From the NCBI GenBank assembly GCA_037447655.1, contig JBBHKE010001759.1, positions 1 through 64,000 of the forward strand: a stretch of DNA of 64,000 nt, in the 5' to 3' direction. This stretch comes from Zygnema cylindricum (taxonomy: Eukaryota; Streptophyta; Zygnematophyceae; Zygnematales; Zygnemataceae). A model generated the notes under the pieces. It worked only from the letters and a program-made list of their open reading frames with translations, did not search any database and was not told where the DNA came from. Shown here in pieces: positions 63,072 through 64,000 of the stretch; positions within the stretch are counted from its first letter, which is position 1; each line of letters starts with the position of its first letter. The translations under genes were made by a program, and so were the position numbers.

Positions 63072-64000
63072 GACAAATTCTGCATGGAAACGTGAAATGG
63101 AGAATGCTTAAATGTGTTGAAGATGCGTACTGTGAAATTGGTCAAAAGATTTAATAATCATGCTGCCGCTGTGGATGAAACCATTTCCGAATTGAAAAGT
63201 TAATTAAAAGTTGTTAAAGAAAATGGAAATGTTTCAAATGAGAAATTAGATGAACTTATTAACTTAATTCAGACCAAGAATGATATTAATGACCAAAAGG
63301 GTGAAAGTAGTAAAAGGAATGCCAATTTTAGGGAGGATGATCATGATAAACCTAAGAAGATAATAGATTTGAAATTGTCTATTTTTGAGGCACCATCCTT
63401 TGATGGTAAGAAGATTGATGAGTTCGATGCTTGGATTTTTCATATGGAGTATTATTTGGAATCTAAAAATTGTGATCGTGATGATTACACTTCTCTTGCG
63501 GTTAGTTGTTTGAAAGGCTATGATCAGATTTGGTATTATACTCAGAGAAGGTCTAAATTGATTCCTGATAATGCTAATTGGGAAACTTTTAAAACCGCGA
63601 TCAAATCGCGATTCTTGTCTGTCACTTTTAAATCCACAATGGAAGAAAAGTGGTTGAACTGTAAGTAGTAAGATCTGTGAAGGATTACATCGTGGAATTT
63701 GACTCATGTAGCATTCATATTACAGGTTTGACTGATGAAATGGCTAAGTTGCATTTCTTAAATTATCTAAACCCTATACTGAAATCAGAATTGAAACATC
63801 AAAAAATTAATAATTTGAAAGAATTACAAGACAAGGCATTGGAATTAGAGGATCGGTTGGGGTATAATCGGGAAACTAGATCACTAAGGGGTAATTTGAA
63901 TGAAGTTCAAAGTGGGATGAGGGGGAATTTGTGGATGAGGGTCTGAATGCTGGTTTGGTGAATAGGCAAAATATATTTAGGGGAAATAAGAAGGGTGGAC
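63072..64000 (+). pseudogene. Second gypsy I gag, running off the window
   Basis: It starts at the ATG matching 30141 (about 63072, MTNSAWKREMENA). A one-base loss near 63110 and a TAA near 63203 break the coiled-coil part. Capsid region 63369-63668: FDGKKIDEFDAWIFHMEYYL, LKGYDQIWYYTQRRSKLIP. The same TAG-TAA and frameshift as in the first copy follow at about 63666, then 63677-63946 with ITGLTDEMAKLHFLNYLNPI. The window ends before the zinc knuckles. Confidence 0.85.

Noticed and set aside
1-64000. Organellar insertions, rRNA genes, CRISPR arrays, bacterial-type operons
   Set aside because: None of the characteristic genes or repeat patterns was seen on either strand.

Overview
The window is a dense pile of LTR retrotransposons with no convincing host gene. 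The families (plant-type Ty1/copia, a Ty3/gypsy element primed at TGGTATCGGAGC, and a gypsy element carrying a C5-DNA-methyltransferase) point to a large streptophyte genome, either a charophyte alga or a seedless land plant. I recall retrotransposon-borne C5-methyltransferases being reported from charophytes and dinoflagellates. The species assignment is inference. Almost every coding region is broken by stops or frameshifts, so these are mostly old copies.

Layout. 1-11198: a tandem run of one copia family (A tail, LTR1a/LTR1b, B, LTR2, a gap with a MITE, LTR3, J), in which neighbours share LTRs and J carries its integrase region twice. 11199-12063: unassigned DNA. 12064-14737: copia E, minus strand. 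14743-20862: copia F, plus strand, ending in a partial LTR followed by an inverted full LTR. 20863-23494: G1, a fragment of the methyltransferase gypsy element, minus strand. 23495-25762: copia H remnants. 25908-59637: copia C, bounded by the target duplication GCACC and hugely expanded by nested insertions. 59647-64000: gypsy-I LTR fragment, a tRNA-like sequence, a GTAC-rich minisatellite, and a second gypsy-I element running off the window.

Nesting inside C. Gypsy I (28370-36187, duplication GATGG) sits in the protease-integrase region. The methyltransferase gypsy G2 (38819-58756, duplication GACT) sits in the RNase H region. G2 itself contains copia D (40333-47958, duplication AAGTG) and a solo copia LTR (48812-49995, duplication AACTC). 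D's 3' LTR holds another probable solo LTR (41350-42648, duplication AAGTC). The matched duplications make the relative order of insertion readable.

The most interesting system is the G family. Read on the minus strand, G2 encodes Gag, CCHC knuckle and aspartic protease, then two in-frame stops shared by both copies, then a second reading frame with a C5-cytosine methyltransferase, reverse transcriptase, RNase H, integrase and a C-terminal PHD finger. It thus combines a DNA-methylation writer with a probable histone-tail reader. Its leader has eight telobox motifs and its LTR start is CpG-dense and palindromic. Other notable points are: copia Gag frames that start inside the LTR and read through a half-tRNA-type primer site; GTAC clusters and antisense tRNA-like sequences in the copia LTRs; a triple G-box repeat in the D LTR; and an inverted-LTR arrangement able to form a long hairpin.
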